A stretch of DNA of 64,000 nucleotides from contig NZ_CP012109.1 in the NCBI RefSeq assembly GCF_000280925.3, forward strand, positions 6,096,501 through 6,160,500, read 5' to 3'. Every line of letters begins with the position of its first letter. The stretch's first letter is position 1. Below, in pieces: positions 54,683-64,000 of the stretch. Under the pieces are notes generated by a model. It saw only the letters and a list, made by a program, of their open reading frames with translations. It was not told the DNA's origin and made no database searches. Both the position numbers and the translations under genes were made by a program. This stretch comes from Myxococcus hansupus (GTDB taxonomy: Bacteria > Myxococcota > Myxococcia > Myxococcales > Myxococcaceae).

Positions 54683-57600
54683 CTAGGTGAGGCTCTGGCG
54701 GGTCTCTTCGATTTCGTACGCCTCGATGATGTCGCCCGGCTTGAGGTCGTTGAAGCTCTCGATGCCGATACCGCACTCGAAGCCCTGCGCGACCTCCTTG
54801 ACGTCATCCTTGAAGCGACGCAGCGACGCCATCTTGCCTGAGAACAACTGCTTGTTCTCGCGCATGAGGCGAACGAAGGCGCCGCGCTTCATGACGCCAT
54901 CCAGCACCGCCGCACCGGCGATGGTGCCCAGACGCGGCACGTTGAAGGTGTTGCGCACCTCCGCACGGCCCAGCTTGCGCTCGGTGCGGATGGGCTCCAG
55001 GAGCTCCTCCATCTCCGTCCGAACCCCGTCGATGAGCTCGTAGATGATGGAGTAGCTCTTGAGCACCACTTCCTGCGCCTTGGCCGCGGCCTCGGCACCG
55101 GACTCCGGGTTGACGTTGAAGCCCAGCACGACGCCCTTGGAGGCCGCCGCCCGCATCACGTCGCCCTCGGTGATGGCGCCCACGCCGGAGTGAACGACCT
55201 CCACCTTGACCTTGTGCGTGGTCAGCTTCTGGACGGCCTGCTTGACGGCCTCGGACGAGCCCTGCACGTCCGCCTTGATGACGACGCGCAGCTCCTTGGG
55301 ACCGCCGCCCGCCTTCGTCTTGGCGAAGAGCTGCTCCAGGGACTCGCGGCTGACCTTGGACAGCTCGGTCTGCCGCTCCTTCATGTTGCGGTGCTCGGCG
55401 ATCTGCTTGGCCGCCTTCTCGTCCGCCACCACGTTGATGGCGTCACCCGCGCTCGGCACGCCGGAGAGACCGACGACCTCGGCGCAGTAGCCCGGCTTCA
55501 CTTCCTTGACCTGCTCGCCGCGGCTGTTCGTCATCGCGCGGACGCGGCCGTAGTGCGAACCGGTGACGACGGCGTCGCCCAGCTTCAGCGTGCCTTCCTG
55601 CACCAGCACCGTGGCGACGGGGCCACGGCCGCGGTCCAGCTTGGCCTCGATGATGGCACCCACCGACGGGCGGTTCGGATTGGCCGACAGCTCGAGCACC
55701 TCGGCCTGGAGGGCCAGGTTCTCCAGCAGCAGCTCCAGGTTCTCCTTCGTCTTCGCGGAGACCGGAACCATGATGGTGTCGCCGCCCCACTCTTCCGGGG
55801 TGAGCTCGTGGTTGGCCAGGTCCTTCTTCACGCGGTCCGGGTTCGCGCCCGGCACGTCCATCTTGTTGATGGCGACGACGATGGGCACCTCGGCCGCCTT
55901 CGCGTGCTTGATGGCCTCCACCGTCTGCGGCATCACGCCGTCGTCGGCGGCGACCACCAGCACCACGATGTCCGTCACGTCGGCGCCGCGGGCGCGCATG
56001 GACGTGAAGGCCTCGTGGCCCGGCGTGTCGAGGAACGTCACGTCACCGCGCGCGGTGCTGATGCTGTACGCGCCGATGTGCTGGGTGATGCCACCGGCCT
56101 CGCCCTGCGCGACGTTGGCCTTCCGGATGGCGTCCAGGAGGCTCGTCTTGCCGTGGTCGACGTGGCCCATGATGGTGACGACCGGCGGACGGGGACGCTC
56201 GTCCTCGGGACGGGCCTCCACCTCGGGCAGGTAGTCCTCCACCTCGAAGCCCACGCGTTCGATCTTCCAGCCGTAGTCGCTGGCGACCGTCTCCGCCGTG
56301 TCCGCGTCCACCATCTGGTTCGCGGTGGCCATCTTCCCCATGCCCATCAGCTTCTTGATGAGCTCGTTGCTGCGCACACCCATGCGCTGGCCCAGGTCGG
56401 ACACCGAGATGCCCTCCTGCAGCTTGATGACCTTCTTCTCCTCGGCCATCTGGGTGATCTGCGTCTTGGCGCCCTTCTTCGTGGGCTTGCGCTTCTTGCC
56501 ACGGATGGGGATGGTGACGCGGCCCCAGACCATGTCCGTCAGTTCCTGCTTGGACACGCTCTGCGTATCACCGCTGGTGCGCTTGCGCTGACCACGCTCC
56601 TTGTTCTTGGAGACGTCCACCAGCTCGCGGCCACGGCCCAGGTGGTCCGGGACCACCTTGTACTCACGCCGCTCGGGATGCCCGTGCGGCCCGGCGCCAT
56701 GGGGTACTGCTTGGCGGCGCCCGCCGTGGGCGTCACGCGGCGCACCTGGATGAGCGGGCGCGAGATGACGACGGCCTGCGTCGCCGTGGGGCGGGCCTGC
56801 GAGCCCGTCGGCGTCACCTGGGCGTGGGGCACGCCGCCCACCATGATGGTGGGACCCTGCGGAACCGGAGAGGCCGAGGCCGAGGCCTGGACACCCGTGC
56901 CGGGCGCGGAGGTCGGACGCACCGGCCCCTGACCGGGACGCGAGCCCGGGCCCTGGTACGAGCCCTGACCCTGGTACGAGCTCTGCCCCTGGTACGACGG
57001 ACGACCGCCCGGACCACCGGGACGACCACCCGGGCCGCCCGGACCACCGGGACGACCACCCGGGCCGCCCGGACCACCGGGACGACCACCCGGGCCGCCC
57101 GGACCACCGGGACGACCACCGGGACCACCCGGGCCACCGGGGCGACCACCACCGGGTCCGCGCTGCTGATAGCCAGGCGCGGGGCCCCGGGAGACGACGG
57201 TCGCGGACGAAGGAGTGCTCGAAGGCGTCCGGACAGTCGGCGGTACCGGTGAGCGTGGGGGGGGTTGGGGCAAGGTGGTGCTCTCCTGAACAGGGGGACG
57301 AGGCTGCGCGACGGCAGGAGCCGGGACGGCAGCCGGAGGAGCCTCCGCAGGGGCCGCAGGGGCCTCGGCGGTGGGCGTGGCGGGAGCCACCTCGACGGCG
57401 GCGGGGGCCCGAGGGACCTCGGCCACCGGCGCGGGGGCGTAGAAGTGACGGGAGTCGCGGCGACCGGCTCCGGCGTGGAGACGGGGGCTTCGACCCGCTG
57501 GGGTTCCGGCGCGCTCGGCGCCTCGACGGGCGCTCGCGGCGCCTCCGGGGGCTCGGCCTGGACCGGGACCTCGGGAGCCTGGGCGACCGGCTCGGACTGT

Positions 57601-57920
57601 GCGGAGGACGGCTCGTAGCCCTGAGCGGACTCCGCAGCGTAGGCCGCCTCGGCGCCATCCGCCGTCGCACCGGCGGGCGGGCCCACCTTGCGGCGCACGA
57701 CGAAGCCCTTCGCCGTCACGGGCGGCGTGGCCTGCTTCGGCTTGCGCTTGTCCAGAATCTTCTGGACGGCAGCGGTCGCCTGGTCGTCATCGAGAGACGA
57801 CGAGTGGCTCTTGACGTCGTAACCGAGGCTCGACAGCTCGGTGACGACCTCCTTGTTGTCGAGCTCAATCCCGTGGCTCTTGAGTTCCTTGGCGATTTCG
57901 TGGACGCGCTTCTTCGACAT
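54683..57920 (-). CDS. infB: translation initiation factor IF-2 (as sequenced, split over three frames)
   Basis: About 1080 codons. It starts [20 protein letters not shown] (IF2_N domain). A very long Pro/Ala/Gly linker follows. A second IF2_N block comes next ([36 protein letters not shown]), then the GTPase domain with [14 protein letters not shown] (G1), DTPGHEAF (G3) and NKMD (G4), and domains II-IV. Two breaks occur. Near 57433-57437 (plus-strand G5) the N-terminal frame must shift to reach [12 protein letters not shown], and near 56690-56692 (GGG on the gene strand) it shifts again before [15 protein letters not shown]. One inserted base at each place joins everything. The gene is essential, so sequencing errors are likely. 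Neighbours nusA and rbfA support the identity. Confidence 0.93.
57010..57120 (-). repeat. infB: 30-bp tandem repeats inside infB
   Basis: Three identical 30-base units and a partial fourth (plus strand CGGACCACCGGGACGACC and on). They encode [10 protein letters not shown]-type repeats in the IF-2 linker. Such arrays change copy number by slippage. They are also hard to assemble. Confidence 0.85.
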
Positions 57921-58001
57921 ATTGCCCTTGTTGGCCTTCTGCTCCGCCGACTCCGGGGCGCAGCACCCTAGTCCGAACCCGAAAATGTGTGCGAGTGGTG
58001 A

Positions 58002-58337
58002 CTAACACCCACTCCCCCCCGCACCCCTCCGCTCACCGACCCCCGGCTCCCATGCCTGTCCGAGCTGCGACGGGTCAACCTGGCCCGCCTTTCCGCGAAA
58101 GGCCCTACCAAACGCCTTCCGCTTCAGCGCCGCCGTCAGACAACCGGCACCGCACAGGTAGGCGCCCCGTCCAGGCAGCCGCCTCTTCCTGTCGACCTCG
58201 ATGGCACCCTCGGGATTGACCCCGAACCGGGTGAGCTCCCTCTGAGGCCGCCGCGACCCGCATCCGACGCACGTCCGGACCGGACCTGACTCCGTGTTCT
58301 GCGCATCCGGCCCAGGCCGGCCTGCGGGGCGCCGCAC
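58002..58337 (-). CDS. ylxR: YlxR/DUF448 RNA-binding protein
   Basis: 111 residues. VRTCVGCGSRRPQRELTRF, RLPGRGAYLCG and LKRKAFGRAFRG are the YlxR signature of a protein found between nusA and infB in most bacteria. Start GTG 58337 is chosen because AAGGGAGGGGAC lies directly upstream, 19 bases after nusA. The frame is open further to 58421, inside nusA. The C-terminal 25 residues are variable. Confidence 0.9.
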   Translation of the reverse strand: MRRPAGRPGPDAQNTESGPVRTCVGCGSRRPQRELTRFGVNPEGAIEVDRKRRLPGRGAYLCGAGCLTAALKRKAFGRAFRGKAGQVDPSQLGQAWEPGVGERRGAGGSGC

Positions 58338-58356
58338 GTCCCCTCCCTTGCCTAGC

Positions 58357-60057
<1,701 letters not shown>

Positions 60058-60119
60058 GGTCTTCTCCTAAAAGGGTCCACGGGCGCCCTCGCGCGGAGGG
60101 GCACCCTGTATGTCGGCGT

Positions 60120-60605
60120 CTAGAACTGAAACTCCAGATTCGCCTTGGCGATGTCCTTGAACAGGATGTGGAAGGTTCCGGCACCTTCCACTTCCACCGC
60201 GATCCCGTCGCCCGCCACCTCGGTCAGCGTGCCGGTGAAGTTCTTGCGCGGGGGCTCTCCCACCGGGCCGAACGTCTTCACCTTCACCTTCTGACCCTTC
60301 ACCCGTTCGAAGTGCACCGGCTTCCTCAACGGCCGGTCCACTCCGGGACTGGAGACCTCCAGGCTGTACTCGTGGGGAATGAAATCCTCCACGTCGAGCG
60401 ATGGATCCACCGCTCGCGACACCTGGGAGCACTCGTCCAGCCCCACGCGGCCACCCGGCTTGTCGATGAACAAACGGAGAACCCAGCCCTCGCGCTCCCG
60501 GAGGAATTCCAGGTCCGCGAGCTCCAGGCCTTCACCCGCGACAATGGGTTCGAGCAGGGCCAAGGCCCTCTCCTCCACCGTCTGCTTGAGGTTCTTCTCC
60601 GACAT
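60120..60605 (-). CDS. rimP: ribosome maturation factor RimP
   Basis: 161 residues. It has the RimP pattern ELADLEFLREREGWVLRLFIDKPGG, CSQVSRAVDPSLDVEDFIPHEYSLEVSSPGVDRPLRK and KNFTGTLTEV. It is needed for 30S assembly. ATG 60605 is the family start, although the frame is open far upstream (to 61601, antisense to the amidase). It is the first gene of the rimP-nusA-ylxR-infB operon. Confidence 0.95.
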   Translation of the reverse strand: MSEKNLKQTVEERALALLEPIVAGEGLELADLEFLREREGWVLRLFIDKPGGRVGLDECSQVSRAVDPSLDVEDFIPHEYSLEVSSPGVDRPLRKPVHFERVKGQKVKVKTFGPVGEPPRKNFTGTLTEVAGDGIAVEVEGAGTFHILFKDIAKANLEFQF

Positions 60606-60812
60606 AACCGGGAAACCAGTCTCCAAAAACACGAAAAGCGGGCACGGGGCCCACTTTTCGAAGTGCATCATCGAAAAATGTCGGGGCGTCCGTAGCACAC
60701 GCCCCGTCGGGGTGTAAAGGAAGGACGCACCCTCCTGCTCCGGGTGAAACCCGCCCGACAGCGCGAGGAATTCCCAGGGGTTCCGCGCTTGTGCGGGAGT
60801 TATAACGCGGCC
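60606..60812. promoter_or_regulatory. divergent intergenic region rimP / amidase
   Basis: 207 bases separating the leftward translation operon from the rightward amidase gene. Promoters for both must lie here. AT-richer stretches (for example GAAAAATG near 60675) are present but no consensus is claimed. Confidence 0.35.
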
Positions 60813-61616
60813 ATGCACCTCATCGCCGCCGCGCAGATGGTGTCCACCGCCGACAAGGCGCACAACCTGGAGTCCGCCACCCGGCTCGTCCGGCGGGCCG
60901 CAGGATTGGGCGCCAGACTGGTGGGCCTCCCCGAGAACTTCTCCTGGATGGGCCCGGAGCCCGAGCGCCAGGACGCCGCCGAGGGACTCGACGGTCCGAC
61001 ACTGTCCCGGATGGCCAGTCTGGCCCGGGAGCTGAAAGTGACGGTGCTGGCCGGCAGCGTCCTGGAGACGGGCGCCCCGGGGGGCCGCCTCTACAACACC
61101 AGCGTCCTCTTCGGTCCCGGGGGCGAGCGGCTCGCCGTCTACCGGAAGATTCACCTGTTCGACGTGAATGTAGGAGATGGTGCCACCTACCACGAGTCCG
61201 CGGCGGTGGCGCCGGGCACGGAGGTGGTCTCCGCCGATACGGAGGTGGGACGGCTGGGGCTGTCCGTCTGCTACGACCTGCGCTTCCCCGAGCTGTACCG
61301 GCGGCTGGCGAAAGACAACGCCACCCTGCTGGCGGTCCCCGCGGCCTTCACCTTGATGACGGGAAAGGACCACTGGGAGGTGCTCCTGCGGGCGCGCGCC
61401 ATTGAAAACCAGGCGTACGTGCTGGCGCCCGCCCAGGGAGGACGGCACTCCGCCAACCGGCTCACCTATGGCCATGCCATGGTGGTGGACCCGTGGGGCC
61501 TGGTCACCGCCCGCGCCTCCGAAGGCGAGGGCCTGGCATTGGCACCGGTGGACCCGGAGTTGCAAACCCGTATTCGCCGCAACCTGCCCTGCCTGGAGCA
61601 CCGCCGTTTGGACTAG
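60813..61616 (+). CDS. carbon-nitrogen hydrolase (Nit1/Nit2-like amidase)
   Basis: 267 residues, nitrilase superfamily. The Glu-Lys-Cys triad is visible in LPENFSW, YRKIHLFDV and SVCYDLRFPEL. AQGGRHSANRLTYGHAMVVDPWG matches the NIT1/NIT2 branch, whose members hydrolyse deaminated glutathione or omega-amides. ATG 60813 was taken; the frame is open 23 codons upstream. No operon partner defines the substrate. Confidence 0.92.
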   Translation: MHLIAAAQMVSTADKAHNLESATRLVRRAAGLGARLVGLPENFSWMGPEPERQDAAEGLDGPTLSRMASLARELKVTVLAGSVLETGAPGGRLYNTSVLFGPGGERLAVYRKIHLFDVNVGDGATYHESAAVAPGTEVVSADTEVGRLGLSVCYDLRFPELYRRLAKDNATLLAVPAAFTLMTGKDHWEVLLRARAIENQAYVLAPAQGGRHSANRLTYGHAMVVDPWGLVTARASEGEGLALAPVDPELQTRIRRNLPCLEHRRLD

Positions 61617-61685
61617 CGTGCGTGTGCCCGTGCCCGCCCCCTCGGGTCCACCTTCGATAGACTTCGGGTCCCCGGAACTCCACTC

Positions 61686-62162
61686 GTGAACGGACGACGC
61701 TGGTCACCCATGCTGCTTGTGCTCGCGCTTTCGGCCCTTCCCGCCGGCTGCACCGCCGACGAGCGCCCGTCCGCGCCCGACGCGGCGACACCGACGCCCG
61801 TGGCCACGCTCCGTGCCCACCTGCGCACCATCAAGGGGGGCGTCCAAATCAAACGCGCGGCGGCGGATGAGTGGAGCCCCGCGCGCGAAGGCCAGCCCCT
61901 CTTCGAGAACGACAAGGTCCGCACCGAGGCGGGCGCCGGCACCGACATCGTCTTCTCCGCCAACGGCAGCACGGTGCACCTGGGCGGGGACTCGCTCATC
62001 AGCATCGCGGAGACGCGCCCACGCCCCGGACAGCAGCGCACGGACCTCACCGTGCTGCGGGGCCGCATCGACGCGGAGCTGGAGAAGCCCGCGACCCAGT
62101 CCCTCTCCGTCACCACGCCGTCCGCCACCATCCAGGCGGGAAGGGAGATTGTCTTCCAATGA
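61686..62162 (+). CDS. FecR-domain lipoprotein
   Basis: 158 residues. Lipoprotein signal (LLVLALSALPAGCTAD). A FecR-type beta domain follows: GGVQIKRAAADEWSPAREGQPLFENDKVRTEAGAGTDIVFSANGSTVHLGG and LTVLRGRI. It lacks the N-terminal sensing region of iron-uptake FecR, so a structural or envelope role is more likely. Start GTG 61686. Its stop overlaps the next gene (ATGA). Confidence 0.85.
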   Translation: MNGRRWSPMLLVLALSALPAGCTADERPSAPDAATPTPVATLRAHLRTIKGGVQIKRAAADEWSPAREGQPLFENDKVRTEAGAGTDIVFSANGSTVHLGGDSLISIAETRPRPGQQRTDLTVLRGRIDAELEKPATQSLSVTTPSATIQAGREIVFQ

Positions 62163-63058
62163 AGGCGGCGCTCCTGCTTCTCACATGGCTGGGCGCCGCG
62201 CCGCCGGACACCGTGGTGGTTGGCCCGAACGAGTCGCTGCGACAGGTGGCCGAGCGAACCCTGGGCGACCCGAAGGCCGCGGAGGAGCTGCAGTCGCTCA
62301 ACGGGCTGTCCTCGGAGGTGGTGAGCGCGGGGACCCGGCTGAAGGTGCCCGGCCATGAGCGCGTGCTGGCGCAGAAGGCGATGGAGACCGCGCGCACGCT
62401 GCTGGCCAGCGCCAAGGATACGAACGTGCCACCCGAAGCCTCGGCGCACCTCCAGGACGCGGAGACGCACTTCCGCGGCGCCCGGTACGCCCAGGCCTCC
62501 GAGGCGGCCAACACGGCGGGGAAGCTGGTGGCGGCGGTCCGCTCGCCGCAGTCCTCCGCGTTCTCCGTGGAGGTCGGCGACAGCGGCGACAGCACCACCG
62601 TCACCGTGAAGCAGGGCCCACCGGTCCGCGTGGAAGCGGAGGGTGTCACGCAGCCCGTCGCCAAGGGTGAGGCCGTCCGCGTGGACAAGGGCCGCCCTCC
62701 CCCGGTGCCCACGCCGCTGCTGGTGGCCCCTGCGCCGGCGCAGCCGGAGAACGCCGCGAAGCTGAAGCGTCGTCCGGACGGCGACGGGCACCTGGGCCCG
62801 GTGAAGCTGACCTGGGCGGCGGTGTCCGGCGCCGAGCGATACGAAGTGGAGGTGTCGCGCGAGCAGGAGCAACGCGCCGTCTTCACGCAGACGGTCACCA
62901 CCCTGGAGGCGAAGCTGCCCGTCCTCCCCGCGGGGCGCTACCGATGGACGGTGCGCGCCCAGGGGGCCGCGGGCCGGTCCGAGCCCAGCGCGCCGCGCCA
63001 CTTCGAGTTGGTGCCCGAGCGGCTCAAGCTCGAGGTGAAGAAGGGGCAGTGGCAGTAA
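62159..63058 (+). CDS. LysM-domain envelope protein
   Basis: 299 residues. Signal peptide (MKAALLLLTWLGAAPP). The next stretch VGPNESLRQVAERTLGDPKAAEELQSLNGLSSEVVSAGTRLKVPG is a LysM peptidoglycan-binding motif. A helical middle and a C-terminal fibronectin-like domain (LTWAAVSGAERYEVEVSRE and AGRYRWTVRAQGAAGRS) follow. It overlaps the FecR-domain gene by 4 bases and precedes the Cache protein by 19, so the three are one operon. Confidence 0.85.
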   Translation: MKAALLLLTWLGAAPPDTVVVGPNESLRQVAERTLGDPKAAEELQSLNGLSSEVVSAGTRLKVPGHERVLAQKAMETARTLLASAKDTNVPPEASAHLQDAETHFRGARYAQASEAANTAGKLVAAVRSPQSSAFSVEVGDSGDSTTVTVKQGPPVRVEAEGVTQPVAKGEAVRVDKGRPPPVPTPLLVAPAPAQPENAAKLKRRPDGDGHLGPVKLTWAAVSGAERYEVEVSREQEQRAVFTQTVTTLEAKLPVLPAGRYRWTVRAQGAAGRSEPSAPRHFELVPERLKLEVKKGQWQ

Positions 63059-63077
63059 CCCCCGGAGGAGCCACACC

Positions 63078-64000
63078 GTGCGCCTGTTCAAAGCCATCCT
63101 CCTCTTGATGCTGATCGTGGGCGTCGTCCCCACGCTGATGGTCGGCTGGCTCTCCGTCTCCCACACGCGCGAGCTGCTGGTGCGCGACGCGCAAGAGCTG
63201 GCGCAGGAGCGGGTGAAGCAGCTCCGCCTCAAGGCCGAAATCTTCCTGGGCGAGCCCACCGACGCCGTGCTGGGCCTGGCCCGCATCCCCGGCTTCTTCG
63301 GCCTGCCGCTGGAGGCGCAGCAGACGCATCTGGCCTCGGTGCTCAACCAGCGGCGTGAAGTGCTGGCGCTCACCGTGTTCGACGCGGAGGGCAAACGACT
63401 GCCGGGGCTTCAGGCCTTCTCCAAACACGACGTGCCCCCCACCGCCCTCGCCGGCCATGAGGAACGCGCGCTGGCGCTGCTCCGAGGCATCGAGGGCGTG
63501 CGTTACGCGGACGTGGTGAAGGACACCAGCGGCGGAGAGCCCGTGCTGACGCTGGCCTTCCCCGTGGGCGAGCCCGTCCGCGGATACGTCGCGGCGGACC
63601 TGTCGCTCGCGGACCTGCGGAACATGCTGGAGCAGGAGCGCGTGGGCAGCACCGGCTTCGCGTACCTGGCGGACCGGCGCGGGCACCTCGTCGCGGGAGG
63701 CGGCGGCATCGCGGACCTGGGCGAGGACGTGTCGAAGCGCGGCCCCGTGGCGCACGTGCGCCAGCAGCTCGAGGGCAAACCGGACATGGAGATGTTCCAC
63801 GTCGGAAACTTCGGCGAGGGACGGGACGCGGTGGTGGCCGCGTACACGGCGCTGCCCGTGCTGGGCTGGGCCATTGTCTCCGAGCAGCCCGTGGAGCACG
63901 CCTACCGCCAGGTGGACACCATGGAGCAGCGCATCCTGCTGGGCCTGGGCGCCGCCATCCTGGTCGCCGTGGTCCTGGCCGCGCTGTTCTCCCGGAACCT
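63078..64000 (+). CDS. Cache-domain membrane sensor, N-terminal part (3' truncated)
   Basis: 307 residues visible; the frame is open to the window edge. It starts with GTG 63078 after GGAGGAG. TM1 is FKAILLLMLIVGVVPTLMVGW. An extracytoplasmic double-Cache (dCache_1-like) sensor follows, with the typical end GSTGFAYLADRRGHLVAG...YTALPVLGWAIVSEQPVEHAY. TM2 starts at RILLGLGAAILVAVVLAALF. A HAMP plus output domain (kinase, phosphatase or cyclase) is expected after the window. It is downstream of the LysM gene. Confidence 0.88.
   Translation, partial: MRLFKAILLLMLIVGVVPTLMVGWLSVSHTRELLVRDAQELAQERVKQLRLKAEIFLGEPTDAVLGLARIPGFFGLPLEAQQTHLASVLNQRREVLALTVFDAEGKRLPGLQAFSKHDVPPTALAGHEERALALLRGIEGVRYADVVKDTSGGEPVLTLAFPVGEPVRGYVAADLSLADLRNMLEQERVGSTGFAYLADRRGHLVAGGGGIADLGEDVSKRGPVAHVRQQLEGKPDMEMFHVGNFGEGRDAVVAAYTALPVLGWAIVSEQPVEHAYRQVDTMEQRILLGLGAAILVAVVLAALFSRN

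Noticed and set aside
57010-57120. CRISPR-like regular repeat
   Set aside because: The repeats are directly adjacent without spacers and encode Gly/Pro repeats of IF-2.
60606-61601. Long upstream extension of the rimP frame
   Set aside because: Antisense to the nitrilase-family gene; RimP homologues start at the ATG at 60605.

Overview
The window comes from a GC-rich myxobacterium, most likely Myxococcus or a close relative. The evidence is the strong G/C third-position bias, several lipoproteins that match no well-known family, a fused Ser/Thr kinase-FGE protein, an OmpA protein with thrombospondin type-3 repeats, and an ssrA gene whose tag reads ANDNVELALAA.

Left part (1-12.1 kb, all plus strand). 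It opens with the 3' end of a MocR/PdxR-type regulator, then a small hypothetical gene, an MGT/UGT-like glycosyltransferase and three secreted lipoproteins. One of these is an RCC1-like repeat protein with a probable frameshift. A formaldehyde-detoxification operon follows (frmR, frmA, fghA), with two G/C-tract operator candidates in front of frmR. The section ends with a lipoprotein carrying an HELAH metalloprotease motif.

Defence island (12.1-30.4 kb). A complete class 1 DISARM phage-defence operon lies on the minus strand: drmD (SNF2 helicase), drmMI (adenine methylase), drmA (helicase), drmB (DUF1998) and drmC (PLD domain). The genes are tightly packed or overlapping. Beyond it are a gene-poor stretch, a lipoprotein with three WDVD repeats, a broken PD-(D/E)XK nuclease fused to an IS91-family transposase tail, and an unusual UvrD/Rep-like helicase with an N-terminal membrane anchor. 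A second IS91 tail follows. The section ends at the 3' end of ssrA (tmRNA), a classic integration site.

Core region (30.8-64 kb). Plus-strand genes include two M16 peptidases, an OmpA/TSP3 outer-membrane protein, an HtrA protease and purC. Minus-strand genes include a TlpA-like thioredoxin coupled to a zinc-ribbon/CFI-box protein, and a TrmH-type RNA methyltransferase. A long minus-strand translation/RNA cluster runs rimP-nusA-ylxR-infB-ylxP-rbfA-truB-rpsO-pnp. It continues into a membrane protein, an M23 peptidase, dut, the kinase-FGE fusion, an ABC substrate-binding protein and purB. Divergent from rimP are a nitrilase-family amidase and a FecR / LysM / Cache operon cut off by the window edge.

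Three reading-frame breaks (one in the RCC1-like gene, two in infB) are each restored by one extra base in a short G/C run. That pattern suggests undercalled homopolymers rather than real mutations, above all because infB is essential.
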